A stretch of DNA of 64,000 nt from contig CAVVNR010000001.1 in the NCBI GenBank assembly GCA_963749715.1, positions 558,001-622,000 of the forward strand, given 5' to 3'. Each line of letters begins with the position of its first letter. Within the stretch, counting starts at the first letter, position 1. Of this stretch, positions 27,794 through 36,904 are shown in pieces. The translations under genes were made by a program, and so were the position numbers. Below the pieces are notes generated by a model. That model saw only the letters and a program-made list of their open reading frames with translations, did not search any database and had not been told where the DNA came from. Source of the DNA: Roseiarcus sp963749715 (GTDB taxonomy: Bacteria; Pseudomonadota; Alphaproteobacteria; Rhizobiales; Beijerinckiaceae).

Positions 27794-28969
27794 TTAGCCG
27801 ACCGCCGGCGACAAGCGCCGCCGCCGCGCGGCCAAAAACCCAAGGCCGCCAAAGCCAAGCAGCAGCATGGCCCAGGTCGAAGGCTCGGGGACCGTCAACG
27901 CGCCAAACAGTCCGTCCTTCTCGCCGTTGAGGCCGTCGGTGAAAAAGAGGGTGTTCGGGTTTCCATCATTGCCGCCGCCGCCGAACGCCAGCGACCAAAG
28001 GCCACCTGGCGGTTGGCCGCCGCTATCGATCGATATCGAGCCCTCAAAAGCCCAGTTGGCGGGGTTGAACGCATTGATGACGCTTTGGCCGTAGGCGAAA
28101 TTGCCGACCAGAAGGTCGCCGCCAAACGCACCAAAGCCTTTCGGGGCGAGAGCGATGCCCCACGGCGAAGCGAGTTTGCTGTCGGCGCTGGGCGTCGACA
28201 TGCCCTCGAAGGTCCCGTTTTCGCTGAATTCCGCCACGGCGCCATGACCCGGCGTGGCGAGCGTCTGCGGGACGTGGCCGGACAGCGCGTAGGTTACGAA
28301 CACGTTGCCGCCAATATCCTTGACGTCGAATGGGACCAGTCCCGCGTTGGCGATCGCGGTCGGGGTTGCGAATGGGTTCAAGGCGAGGCCGGTGGCTGGA
28401 CCGAACGAACTGTTGAACACAACGATGCTGCCGCTTCCGGCGTCGTTCGCGGCGTAGAGCATCGTGTCGCCCTGGTTGATGGCGAGCCCGGTATACGACG
28501 CGTTCGGGGTGGACACTTGGGCGAATGCCTGGGTGAGCGGGGAGCCATTCCAAGCGGAGATCGAGCCGTTCAGGTTGGCAAAGATGAACAGACCGGGTTG
28601 GCCATTCCCCCCATTTCCGACGTTGAAGCCCGACATCGATGGGTTGGCGACCTGCCCGGTCGGACCCGGGCCTCCCGTTGGCGGGATGTTGACGGTAAAC
28701 GGACTCGCGGAGACGCCCGTGCTTCCCATCACCGGATAAAGGGTGACCGTATTCGTGCCCTGGTTGGAAACCCAAATGGGGCTGCCGGGCAAAAACGACA
28801 GGCCCCAGGGATTCTTGAGGTTCGAATCCATAATGCCGAGCCCGGAGATGTCGGAAACCAGGTCGGTTTGCTTATAGCCGGCTGCCCCGGCGAACCCGGC
28901 GCCGGCGCACAGTGCGCCGAGGGCGGCCGCGCCGGTCATGACCGCTTTGATTGGCGATAATCTCGTCAT
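27794..28969 (-). CDS. TIGR03118-type beta-propeller protein with PEP-CTERM sorting signal
   Basis: 391 aa from ATG 28969, next to AGGAG. Signal peptide (KAVMTGAAALGALCAGAGFA), then NHL-like propeller repeats (NLKNPWGLSFLPGSPIWVSN; LASPWGIALAPKGFGAFGGD; QPPGGLWSLAFGGGGNDGNP) typical of the TIGR03118 family, then the sorting signal VPEPSTWAMLLLGFGGLGFL and an RRRR anchor. It is intact, unlike the two PEP-CTERM genes near 8-9.6 kb, and is the best candidate substrate of the exosortase at 17716-18657. Function unknown; probably surface or matrix. Confidence 0.9.
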   Translation of the reverse strand: MTRLSPIKAVMTGAAALGALCAGAGFAGAAGYKQTDLVSDISGLGIMDSNLKNPWGLSFLPGSPIWVSNQGTNTVTLYPVMGSTGVSASPFTVNIPPTGGPGPTGQVANPSMSGFNVGNGGNGQPGLFIFANLNGSISAWNGSPLTQAFAQVSTPNASYTGLAINQGDTMLYAANDAGSGSIVVFNSSFGPATGLALNPFATPTAIANAGLVPFDVKDIGGNVFVTYALSGHVPQTLATPGHGAVAEFSENGTFEGMSTPSADSKLASPWGIALAPKGFGAFGGDLLVGNFAYGQSVINAFNPANWAFEGSISIDSGGQPPGGLWSLAFGGGGNDGNPNTLFFTDGLNGEKDGLFGALTVPEPSTWAMLLLGFGGLGFLAARRRRLSPAVG

Positions 28970-28970
28970 C

Positions 28971-28983
28971 AGGAGTAACTCCT
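28971..28983 (-). promoter_or_regulatory. Ribosome binding site inside a small dyad
   Basis: The minus-strand leader reads AGGAGTTACTCCTG directly before ATG 28969. AGGAG can pair with CTCCT around a TTA loop, which would hide the Shine-Dalgarno sequence. The 5-bp stem is short, so translational control is only a possibility. Confidence 0.35.
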
Positions 28984-29530
28984 CTGGATTTTTGCGCAAG
29001 GCCGCCCGGGCGTTCGGCCCTTTACAGACCAACCCCTGTTCAATGCTGAGAATGCGATTGCAGGCCGCCCTGCTTCGACTGGAAGTGAACACCGGCCGGG
29101 CGGATTTATTCGCGGGCGCGCGCGAATCCCGGCGCCGAACGGTAACGATCTCGTGATCGTCCCTGCCATCGAATGCATGCGCCTTAAATCATCCGACGAC
29201 GGCTTCTGCTGGCGGGGTTTCTCGGCTCGCCGGCAGCCGGCAAGCCTTGAGCGCCGAGCGGAATCATCGAGGCGGACGAGACCTTCGTCGCTAACCCGGG
29301 CGGCGCCGAAATGCGGTTCGCGCCGCGCGAGCCAAGGCCCCTCCAACTTAGCAGCGAGAAAGAGACCGCTTGTAAAGTTCTCCGCATTCCGCTTGACTGC
29401 GGCGCGGATTTCTTGCCGCCAGTGTTCATTCGACCGGACGGACGCCGTCAACAGAAACGATGGGGTCCATCCATGAGTCCCGGTCACTGCGCGCCAAGGA
29501 CGCGAGAAATGGAAATTGGGAGGGATCGCT
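28984..29530. other. Divergent intergenic region, no gene recognised
   Basis: About 550 bp between the PEP-CTERM gene and the large plus-strand catabolic locus. It should contain the promoter of that locus. No clear sigma-70 or sigma-54 boxes, dyad or regulator gene could be recognised. Confidence 0.4.
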
Positions 29531-30782
29531 ATGTTGAAAAGCGGAATCTGCGCCGCAGCGCTGAGCAGCGTATTGCTGAGCAGCGCGGCGTTGGCGCAGG
29601 ACAAGATCAAGGTCGGCGTCACCGCGACGCTTGAGGGCACCTACACCATACTCGGCGTCGACGGCATCGCCGGATTCAATGCCGCGGTGAAGAAATACGG
29701 CAGCAAAGCAGGCGGCAAGGAGCTTGAGTTTGTGATCGCCTCCACCGACGCGACGCCTGACTCCGCCATACGCGCGGTCAAGAAACTCATCGAGCAGGAC
29801 CACGTCCAAGTTCTTCTCTCACCGCTCTCGGGCGATGAAGGCATCGCGGTCAAGAATTTCTCCAAGACGCATCCGGAGCTTACGTTCATCAACGCCGCTT
29901 CCGGCGCGCAGGAGACGACCTTCCCCGATCCATCGCCCAATTTCTTCCGTTGGAACATGGACGGCGCTCAATGGTCCGCGGGCCTCGGCGACTATGCCTA
30001 CAATACCAAAGGGTACAAGAAGATCGCGACGGTCGGCGAAGACTATTCCTTCGTCTACACCCAAGTCTTCGGTCTCGTTCTTGAATATTGCGCGCTCGGC
30101 GGGCAGGTGACGAGCCGCCAGTGGGTGCCCCTCGGCACGAAGGACTTCGCCTCCACGATTGCAGCGCTGCCCGACGACGTCGACGCCATCTACCTCGGTC
30201 TTGGCGGCGCCGACGCGGTCAATTTCCTCAACCAGTACAGCCAGGCCGGCGGCAAAGCCCATCTCATGGGCGGATCGATCATGGTCGACCAGACCGTGCT
30301 CTCGGCCAAGGGCGACGCGAAGAAGGCGATGATCGGCACGCTCGCCTCGAGCGGTATGGCCGAACTCGGATCAGGATCCGGCCTGGCTGGCGTTCGTCAA
30401 GCTCTATCAGGAGACGACGCCGGCCGATAAGCGCTTGCCCAGCCCGGGCCTCCTCGCGACGAACTACTACGGCTCGACGATGGCGCTCTTCGAAGCGCTC
30501 AACAAGGTCAACGGCGACCTGAGCAACAACCAGTCGAAGTTAAAGGACGCGCTGGCGCACCTCACCATCGACGCGCCCAACGGCAAGATCAGCCTCGACG
30601 AGAACCGTCAGGCGATCGGCCAGAATTTCGTCACCGAGGTGGTCGAGGACGCGAACGGAAATCTGATCAGCAAGGTGGTGAAGACCGTGCCCGGCGTGCA
30701 CCAGACGCTCGGCTATCCGCGCGACGTCTTCGCCAAGATCGGACCACCCGGGCGCACCAATCCGGAATGCAAGAAGTACTGA
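29531..30782 (+). CDS. ABC transporter substrate-binding protein, Liv (type I periplasmic binding) family, one frameshift
   Basis: About 416 aa. ATG 29531 follows GGGAGGG. Signal peptide (KSGICAAALSSVLLSSAALA) and a type I periplasmic binding fold (KIKVGVTATLEGTYTILGVD; ASTDATPDSAIRAVKKLIEQ). One indel near 30375 moves the frame from SGMAELG to DQDPAWLAFVKLYQETTPAD, after which the lobe continues to KIGPPGRTNPECKKY. It would bind the imported substrate in the periplasm. It is the first gene of the 21.5-kb co-oriented locus. Ligands of this family range from amino acids and amides to aromatic acids. Confidence 0.85.
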
Positions 30783-30948
30783 TCAAACGGACTTCGGCCG
30801 GGCGTTCATCGCGCCCGGCCCTGTCGCGCGAAGGCTGCAGACGGACCATCGAACAAACGGCGCAAATGCGTATCGTCTTCTCTGTTTCGACCCGTCGCCA
30901 GCGGGCGCGGATTGAGCCTGTCCGGGGGCGCATCGAGAGCGACGGCGG

Positions 30949-31959
30949 ATGAACCGCTTCATCGAGCGACGCCCCGTGTCGTCCCTCATTATCCTGGTCG
31001 TGGCGGTCGCCTTGATCTGGCTCGTCTTCGCGCCATGGCCACCGGGCTTCGAGGCGGTGTTCGGCAGGAAGAAGCTTTTCCTTAACGCGAGCCTCAACGG
31101 GATCACGCTCGGAGGGCTTTATTTCCTGGTCGCGAGCGGGTTTACGCTGATCTTCGGACTTATGCGCAACGTCAATCTCGCGCATGGCTCGATCTACCTT
31201 CTCGGCGGCTATTTCGGTTACCTGGCCGTCGACGCAACGGGGTCGTGGCTCTTCGGCTTCGTCGTCGCCTTCGTCGTTGCGGCCCTCCTTGGCGTCATCC
31301 TTCAAGTCGTCGTATTCCGACGGATGGAGGGGCAGGACCTACGCCAGACGCTCGTCACCATTGGCATTTCGATCGTTCTCGCCGACCTGATGCTGTGGGG
31401 CTTCGGCGGCAATTCCTACCAGATTCAGACCCCGACATGGCTCCGCGGACCGGTCGATCTTCCGCTCGTCACCGCGGTCAAATCGTCGGGGGAGGCGGTC
31501 TACCTGTCCTATCCGATCGTTCGCCTGGTCATCTTCGCCGCCTCGGTCGTGATCGGTCTCGCCATGTGGCTCGCGCTCAACCGCACGCGGATCGGCATGA
31601 TCGTGCGCGCCGGCGTCGACGACCGCGAGATGCTATCGGCTATGGGCGTGCCTATTCAGCTGGTCTTCGTCGTCGTTTTCGCCTTCGGCGCCGGGCTTGC
31701 CGGAATGGCCGGCGTCGTCGGCGGGACATTCCAATCCATCTCGCCGGGAGAGGATACGCGCTTTCTGCTGGCCTCGTTGATCGTGGTCATCGTCGGCGGC
31801 ATGGGCTCGATTCCGGGCGCGGCGCTCGGCGCGATCATTATCGGGCTCGCCGAGCAAATCGGGCTGGCCTATTTCCCGACCTATGCGATCGTCCTCACCT
31901 TTTTGATCATGGTGCTCGTGCTGGCCGTGCGGCCACAGGGCCTGCTGGCGGGGCGTTAA
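30949..31959 (+). CDS. livH: Branched-chain amino acid type ABC permease (LivH)
   Basis: 336 aa inner-membrane permease. LivH signatures are LNGITLGGLYFLVASGFTLI, FGLMRNVNLAHGSIYLLGGY and SLIVVIVGGMGSIPGAALGA. With LivM it forms the channel for the substrate delivered by the upstream binding protein. It lies 3 nt before livM. The N terminus has an extra hydrophobic segment before the conserved core. Confidence 0.93.
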   Translation: MNRFIERRPVSSLIILVVAVALIWLVFAPWPPGFEAVFGRKKLFLNASLNGITLGGLYFLVASGFTLIFGLMRNVNLAHGSIYLLGGYFGYLAVDATGSWLFGFVVAFVVAALLGVILQVVVFRRMEGQDLRQTLVTIGISIVLADLMLWGFGGNSYQIQTPTWLRGPVDLPLVTAVKSSGEAVYLSYPIVRLVIFAASVVIGLAMWLALNRTRIGMIVRAGVDDREMLSAMGVPIQLVFVVVFAFGAGLAGMAGVVGGTFQSISPGEDTRFLLASLIVVIVGGMGSIPGAALGAIIIGLAEQIGLAYFPTYAIVLTFLIMVLVLAVRPQGLLAGR

Positions 31960-31962
31960 GTC

Positions 31963-33027
31963 ATGGCGCTCGCCGAGGGACGCGCGAGAGGCGCGCCGAG
32001 CGCCGCCTCCCGGCCCGCCTGGCCGCGGAACCTCAATCCGGCCGCGACCCTCGTCGCCCTCGTCGTCCTCGTCATGCCGGCGATCGCCAGCAGTTTCGTG
32101 CTCACGCAAATCTTCGGCTGGTCGTTCATGCTCGGCACGATAGCGCTGAGCCTGATGTTCCTCGCCGGCTACGGCGGGATGGTGAGCCTGGCGCAGATGA
32201 CGGTCGCCGGTTTTGCCGGCTACATCGTCGCCATCCTCGGCGTCAACGCTGTGCCTGGCGGCCTCGGCTGGCCCTGGTGGCTCGCGGTTCCGACATCCTT
32301 GGTCCTGTCGATGATCTTCGGCGCCGTCATCGGCGCGCTCGCCGTGCGGACCGAGGGAATCTACACGATCATGATCACGCTCGCGATCGCCGCGGCCTTC
32401 TTCTATTTCACCAATGAGAACTACGCGATCTTCAACGGCCACACCGGGATCGACGGCATTCCGACGCCTGTGTTTCTGGGCGTCGACTGGCATGCCCCGA
32501 TCCCCTTCTACTACCTGACCCTCGCCGTCGCGGCCCTCTGCTGGCTGGCGGTCGCCTACGTCGCGCGGGCGCCGATCGGGCTCGCTCTGCAAGGAATCCG
32601 CGATAACCCTCGACGAATGGCCGCGCTCGGCTTCAACGTCAATGCACATCGCGTCGCGGCTTACGTGTTCGCGGCGCTCCTCGCCGCATTGGGCGGCATT
32701 CTCCTGGTGTGGAGCTACGGGGAGATCGCGCCCGGCACCGTCAGCGTATCGGCGGCGATCGACATCCTCGTCATCGCCGTCGTCGGCGGCATCGGCAATC
32801 CGATCGGCCCCTTTATCGGCGCCCTGATCTATGCGGTCCTGAAGACCTTCGCCCTCGACGTTCTCATCGCGTTCGGCCTTGACGGCAATCGGTTTCGGCT
32901 GCTGATCGGCCTTGGCTTCCTGGCCATCGTTTTTTTCTCGCCCGACGGCGTGATCGGCCTGTGGGCCCGCTGGCGCAATCGCCTGCATGCGACGTCGGTG
33001 CGAAAACCGGGCGAAGATCATGGATAG
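31963..33027 (+). CDS. livM: Branched-chain amino acid type ABC permease (LivM)
   Basis: 354 aa. Typical LivM features are FLAGYGGMVSLAQMTVAGFA, the EAA-like loop GLALQGIRDNPRRMAALGFN and VVGGIGNPIGPFIGALIYAV. It pairs with LivH. Its 3' end overlaps the livG start by 8 bp, indicating translational coupling. Confidence 0.93.
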   Translation: MALAEGRARGAPSAASRPAWPRNLNPAATLVALVVLVMPAIASSFVLTQIFGWSFMLGTIALSLMFLAGYGGMVSLAQMTVAGFAGYIVAILGVNAVPGGLGWPWWLAVPTSLVLSMIFGAVIGALAVRTEGIYTIMITLAIAAAFFYFTNENYAIFNGHTGIDGIPTPVFLGVDWHAPIPFYYLTLAVAALCWLAVAYVARAPIGLALQGIRDNPRRMAALGFNVNAHRVAAYVFAALLAALGGILLVWSYGEIAPGTVSVSAAIDILVIAVVGGIGNPIGPFIGALIYAVLKTFALDVLIAFGLDGNRFRLLIGLGFLAIVFFSPDGVIGLWARWRNRLHATSVRKPGEDHG

Positions 33028-33802
33028 CGTCGCTCGGCGGCTGTCCGCGGTCGGCTCCGCCAATGCGCTCGAACTGCGCGGCGTAACGCGCTTTTTCGGC
33101 GCGCTCGCCGCCCTGATCGACGTGTCCCTGACGGTCAGGCCGGGCGAACGCCGCGGGGTTCTTGGCTCGAACGGCGCCGGCAAGACGACGCTCTTCAACT
33201 GCATCAGCGGCGACTTCCCGCCGACCTCGGGAACGATTCGCTTTTTCGGCGAGGATGTGACCGGCTTCCCGCCGTACGAGCGGATCCGCCGCGGATTGCG
33301 GCGGACTTATCAGATCTCGGCGCTTTTTTCGGGCCTGTCCGTGCTCGACAACGTCTACCTTGCCTGCCGCGGCGTCTCGCGCGGTCGATTCTCGTTTCTT
33401 CGGTCGTCCCAGAACGACGCGCTCGTCCACGCGGCCGAAAACTTGATCCAGGCGGTCCATCTGACGCCGGTCAAGTCGCGTCGAGTGGCGGAACTGGCTT
33501 ATGGCCAGCAGCGTCAGCTCGAGATCGCCCTGGCTCTGGCGGGCGCGCCGCGTTTCATTCTCTTTGACGAGCCAGCGGCTGGGCTCTCGCCAACCGAAAG
33601 GTCGGAGCTGGTCGACATCCTCTCCTCCCTCCCCTCGCACATCGGCTTCATCATCATCGAACACGACATGGACGTCGCGCTGCGGGTCGTCGAGAGCGTG
33701 ACGATGATGCACAACGGCCGGATCTTCAAAGAGGGCGCGCCGCAGGAGATCGAGGCCGATCCGGAGGTTCAGGAACTCTATCTTGGAGGCGGCCATGGCT
33801 GA
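33020..33802 (+). CDS. livG: ABC transporter ATP-binding protein (LivG)
   Basis: About 260 aa from ATG 33020. Walker A is LGSNGAGKTTLF, the signature region AYGQQRQLEIALALAG, Walker B ILFDEPAAGL and the switch histidine FIIIEHDMD. GVTRFFGALAALIDVSLTV is typical of LivG. It energises import with the LivF-like ATPase encoded next, whose start lies inside the last codons of this gene. Confidence 0.93.
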   Translation: MDSVARRLSAVGSANALELRGVTRFFGALAALIDVSLTVRPGERRGVLGSNGAGKTTLFNCISGDFPPTSGTIRFFGEDVTGFPPYERIRRGLRRTYQISALFSGLSVLDNVYLACRGVSRGRFSFLRSSQNDALVHAAENLIQAVHLTPVKSRRVAELAYGQQRQLEIALALAGAPRFILFDEPAAGLSPTERSELVDILSSLPSHIGFIIIEHDMDVALRVVESVTMMHNGRIFKEGAPQEIEADPEVQELYLGGGHG

Positions 33803-36023
33803 GCCGCGCCGCGCCGAGGCGGGCGTCCTGCTTCAGGTCAAGGGCCTCAACGTCTACTACGGACGTTCGCACGCCTTGCAGGGCGTTGATTTGACTCTCG
33901 AAAAGGGGGTGCTGTCGGTCGTCGGCCGCAACGGCATGGGCAAAACGACCCTCTGCAAGACGATCATGGGGCTCGTTCGCGCCGCCAGCGGCTCGATCCG
34001 CATGCGCGGCGAGGAGCTCTTGAGCCTTCCGCCGGCGCAAGTCGCGCGGCGCGGCGTCGGCTACGTGCCGCAGGGCCGGCGGCTGTGGCGCTCGCTGACG
34101 GTCGACGAGCACCTGCGCATGACCGCCGCGCTGAACCGCGGCGCCTGGACGGTCGAGCGCGTCTACGACGCCTTCCCGCGCCTTGCGGAGCGGCGGGCCA
34201 ACAGCGGCGCGCAGCTTTCCGGCGGCGAGCAGCAGATGCTGGCGATTTCGCGCGCGCTGGTGACCAATCCGCGCCTGCTCATCATGGATGAGCCGACCGA
34301 GGGACTCGCCCCCGTCATTGTCGAGCAGGTCGAGGAGATGCTGGTCCGGCTCGGCGAAGAAAGCGACATGGCGATTCTCGTCATCGAGCAGAATATCGGC
34401 GTCGCGACGACCATTGCGGAAAACGTCGCCATCATGGTCAATGGGCGCATCAATCGCATCATCGATTCGCCCCGGCTTGCCGGCGACCGTGATTTGCAAC
34501 AGCGGCTCCTAGGCGTCGGCCGCCATTCGCACGATGAGCCCGATCGCGCCATCGAGCTTGCGCGCGAGCGAGCGCCGGTTCCCGTGGCCGCGGCGCGGCC
34601 GATCGCGGCGCCGGCCAGGATTTATGTCTCGAACCCGACGCCGCCGACGCGATGGTCTCAGCCGGTTGCGAACGCGCGCATCGAATCGGGCGCGCGCATC
34701 GCTTCCGCCCGCCCGACCAGGGTCGAAGCGGCTCCGGCGCCGCGCCTGGCCGGGCGGCCATCCGGCCCGCCTGTGGTCATCGTCGCCGGAACGCTCGACA
34801 CCAAGGGACCGGAGCTGCGTTTCATCCGCGACCTCGTGGTCGCGAGCGGTTTACGCACGCGCCTTGTCGACGTCTCGACGAGCGGCAAGCTCGCGACCTG
34901 CGACGTGACGGCGCAGGAAATCGCGCTCAACCATGGCCGCGGCGGCTCGGCGGTGTTCGGCCGGGAGCGCGGCGCCTCGGTCTTTGCCATGGCGGAAGCG
35001 TTCGAGGCTTGGATCAAGCGGCAGGACGACATCGCCGGCATCGTCAGCGCTGGCGGTTCGGGCGGCGCCTCGATCGTCGCGCCGGCCATGCGCGCTTTGC
35101 CGATCGGCGTCCCCAAGGTGCTGGTATCCTCGATCGCCTCAGGCGACGTCGGCCGCTATGTCGGCCCGGCCGACATCGCGATGATGTATTCGGTCACCGA
35201 CGTCCAGGGCCTCAACGCCATCTCTCGCCAGGTGCTCGCGAACGGCGCCCAGGCGCTGATTGGAATGGTGAAAGCGCGCGTCGAGGCGAGAGAAGAAGCC
35301 GGCGCGGCGAGATCGCGCCGCGCCGCTTTGCCATCGGTCGGGCTTACCATGTTCGGCGTCACCACTCCCTGCGTGCAACAAATCGCAGCGGCGCTGGCGA
35401 CCGACTGGGAATGCCTGGTGTTCCACGCCACCGGCGTCGGCGGCCGCTCGATGGAGAAGCTCATCGATTCCGGCCTCATCACCGCCGTCATCGACGTCAC
35501 CACGACCGAGGTCGCCGACATGCTGATGGGTGGCGTCCTGCCGGCGGACGAGGACCGGCTCGGCGCCATCGTCCGCACCGGGACGCCCTATGTCGGCTCG
35601 GTCGGCGCGCTCGACATGGTCAATTTCGGTCCGCCCGACACCGTCCCCGCCGCCTACAAGGGACGGCTCCTGCACGCCCACAATCCGCAGGTGACCCTGA
35701 TGCGGACGACTGCCGCCGAGAACGAGAGGATCGGTCGCTGGATCGGCGAGCGGCTCAATCAAATGGACGGGCCGGTGCGCTTCCTTCTGCCGGAACTCGG
35801 AGTCTCCGCGCTCGATGCGCCAGGCCAGGCGTTCCACGACCCGCAAGCCGACGCCGCCCTGTTCGGCGCTCTGGAACAAACGGTGCGCCGGACCGCGAGC
35901 CGGCGCCTGATCCGGGTCAAGCGTCACATCAACGATCCCGAATTCTCCGCCGCCGCGGTCGTCGCTTTCCGCGAGCTGCATGGCCAGACGGGCGCGCGCC
36001 GGCGCGCGGCGAAGCAGCAATGA
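33795..36023 (+). CDS. Fusion: LivF-type ABC ATPase plus Tm-1-like ATP-binding (UPF0261) domain
   Basis: 742 aa from ATG 33795 (GGAGG 6 nt upstream). Residues 1-241 are a complete LivF ATPase: Walker A GRNGMGKTT, signature LSGGEQQ, Walker B LLIMDEPTEGL and H-loop position ILVIEQN. A Pro/Ala/Arg-rich linker covers about 242-324. Residues 325-735 are a Tm-1-like domain: IVAGTLDTKGPELRFIRDLV, SAGGSGGASIVAPAMRALPI, MFGVTTPCVQQIAAALATDW. Tm-1 of tomato has the same domain and blocks tobamovirus replication; the bacterial role is unknown. No stop or shift separates the halves, so the fusion looks real. The downstream gene encodes the partner TIM barrel. Confidence 0.9.
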   Translation: MAEPRRAEAGVLLQVKGLNVYYGRSHALQGVDLTLEKGVLSVVGRNGMGKTTLCKTIMGLVRAASGSIRMRGEELLSLPPAQVARRGVGYVPQGRRLWRSLTVDEHLRMTAALNRGAWTVERVYDAFPRLAERRANSGAQLSGGEQQMLAISRALVTNPRLLIMDEPTEGLAPVIVEQVEEMLVRLGEESDMAILVIEQNIGVATTIAENVAIMVNGRINRIIDSPRLAGDRDLQQRLLGVGRHSHDEPDRAIELARERAPVPVAAARPIAAPARIYVSNPTPPTRWSQPVANARIESGARIASARPTRVEAAPAPRLAGRPSGPPVVIVAGTLDTKGPELRFIRDLVVASGLRTRLVDVSTSGKLATCDVTAQEIALNHGRGGSAVFGRERGASVFAMAEAFEAWIKRQDDIAGIVSAGGSGGASIVAPAMRALPIGVPKVLVSSIASGDVGRYVGPADIAMMYSVTDVQGLNAISRQVLANGAQALIGMVKARVEAREEAGAARSRRAALPSVGLTMFGVTTPCVQQIAAALATDWECLVFHATGVGGRSMEKLIDSGLITAVIDVTTTEVADMLMGGVLPADEDRLGAIVRTGTPYVGSVGALDMVNFGPPDTVPAAYKGRLLHAHNPQVTLMRTTAAENERIGRWIGERLNQMDGPVRFLLPELGVSALDAPGQAFHDPQADAALFGALEQTVRRTASRRLIRVKRHINDPEFSAAAVVAFRELHGQTGARRRAAKQQ

Positions 36024-36853
36024 CCGCCTTCGACCGATCGGCGCTGATCGAGAAGTTCCGGGCGATGGCGAAGCGAGGCGAGCCGATCGTCGGCGGCGGC
36101 GCGGGCGTCGGCCTCTCCGCCAAATGCGAGGAAGCAGGCGGCATCGACCTGATCGTCATCTACAATTCCGGTCGCTACCGCATGGCGGGACGCGGCTCGC
36201 TCGCCGGCCTCCTGGCTTATGGCGACGCGAATGCGATCGTGGTCGAGATGGCGCGCGAAGTGCTCCCGGTCGTCAAACACACGCCGGTGCTCGCCGGCGT
36301 CAACGGCACCGATCCGTTTCGCCGCATGGACGCATTTCTCGATGAGATCAAGGCGCTCGGCTTCGCCGGCGTGCAGAACTTCCCGACCGTCGGCCTTATC
36401 GACGGAATCCTGCGCTTGAACCTCGAGGAGACGGGCATGTCCTACGGCCTCGAAGTCGACATGATCGCGGCGGCGCACAAGAAGGACATGTTGACAACGC
36501 CCTACGTCTTCAACGAAGCCGAGGCGGAGGCGATGGCGAAGGCGGGCGCGGATATCATTGTCTGCCATCTCGGACTGACCGCAGGCGGCGCGATCGGCGC
36601 GCAGACGGCCCCCAAGCTTCACGACTGCCCCGCTTTGATCGACGCCTGGGCGAGCGCGGCGATGAAAGTTCGGCCCGACATCCTGGTGCTGGCGCACGGG
36701 GGCCCGATCGCCGAACCCGCCGACGCCGACTACATCATGAAGTCCGCCAGCATATGCCACGGCTTCTACGGCGCTTCGTCGATGGAGCGCCTGCCGGTCG
36801 AGACCGCGCTTACCGAACAAGTCCGGCGGTTCAAGGCGATCGGCCGGCGCTGA
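36020..36853 (+). CDS. TIM-barrel protein of the phosphoenolpyruvate hydrolase-like family
   Basis: 277 aa. ATG 36020 overlaps the TGA of the fusion gene (ATGA). Blocks are KRGEPIVGGGAGVGLSAKCE, GIDLIVIYNSGRYRMAGRGS, VLAGVNGTDPFRRMDAFLDE and VCHLGLTAGGAIGAQTAPKL. In plants and fungi this barrel is fused behind a Tm-1-like domain, and in bacteria it is usually the adjacent gene, as here. The family name comes from a fold relation to PEP-using enzymes; the real reaction is unknown. It probably acts with the Tm-1-like domain in the cytoplasm. Confidence 0.85.
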   Translation: MTAFDRSALIEKFRAMAKRGEPIVGGGAGVGLSAKCEEAGGIDLIVIYNSGRYRMAGRGSLAGLLAYGDANAIVVEMAREVLPVVKHTPVLAGVNGTDPFRRMDAFLDEIKALGFAGVQNFPTVGLIDGILRLNLEETGMSYGLEVDMIAAAHKKDMLTTPYVFNEAEAEAMAKAGADIIVCHLGLTAGGAIGAQTAPKLHDCPALIDAWASAAMKVRPDILVLAHGGPIAEPADADYIMKSASICHGFYGASSMERLPVETALTEQVRRFKAIGRR

Positions 36854-36904
36854 GACGATAATCCGGTCCGCGTTTGAGTGCGGCCCGCAAAGGAGGAATG
36901 GGAA

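Noticed and set aside
31633..33204. A 523-codon minus-strand frame over livH and livM
   Set aside because: Both permeases are intact on the plus strand and the antisense protein is charged low-complexity sequence.
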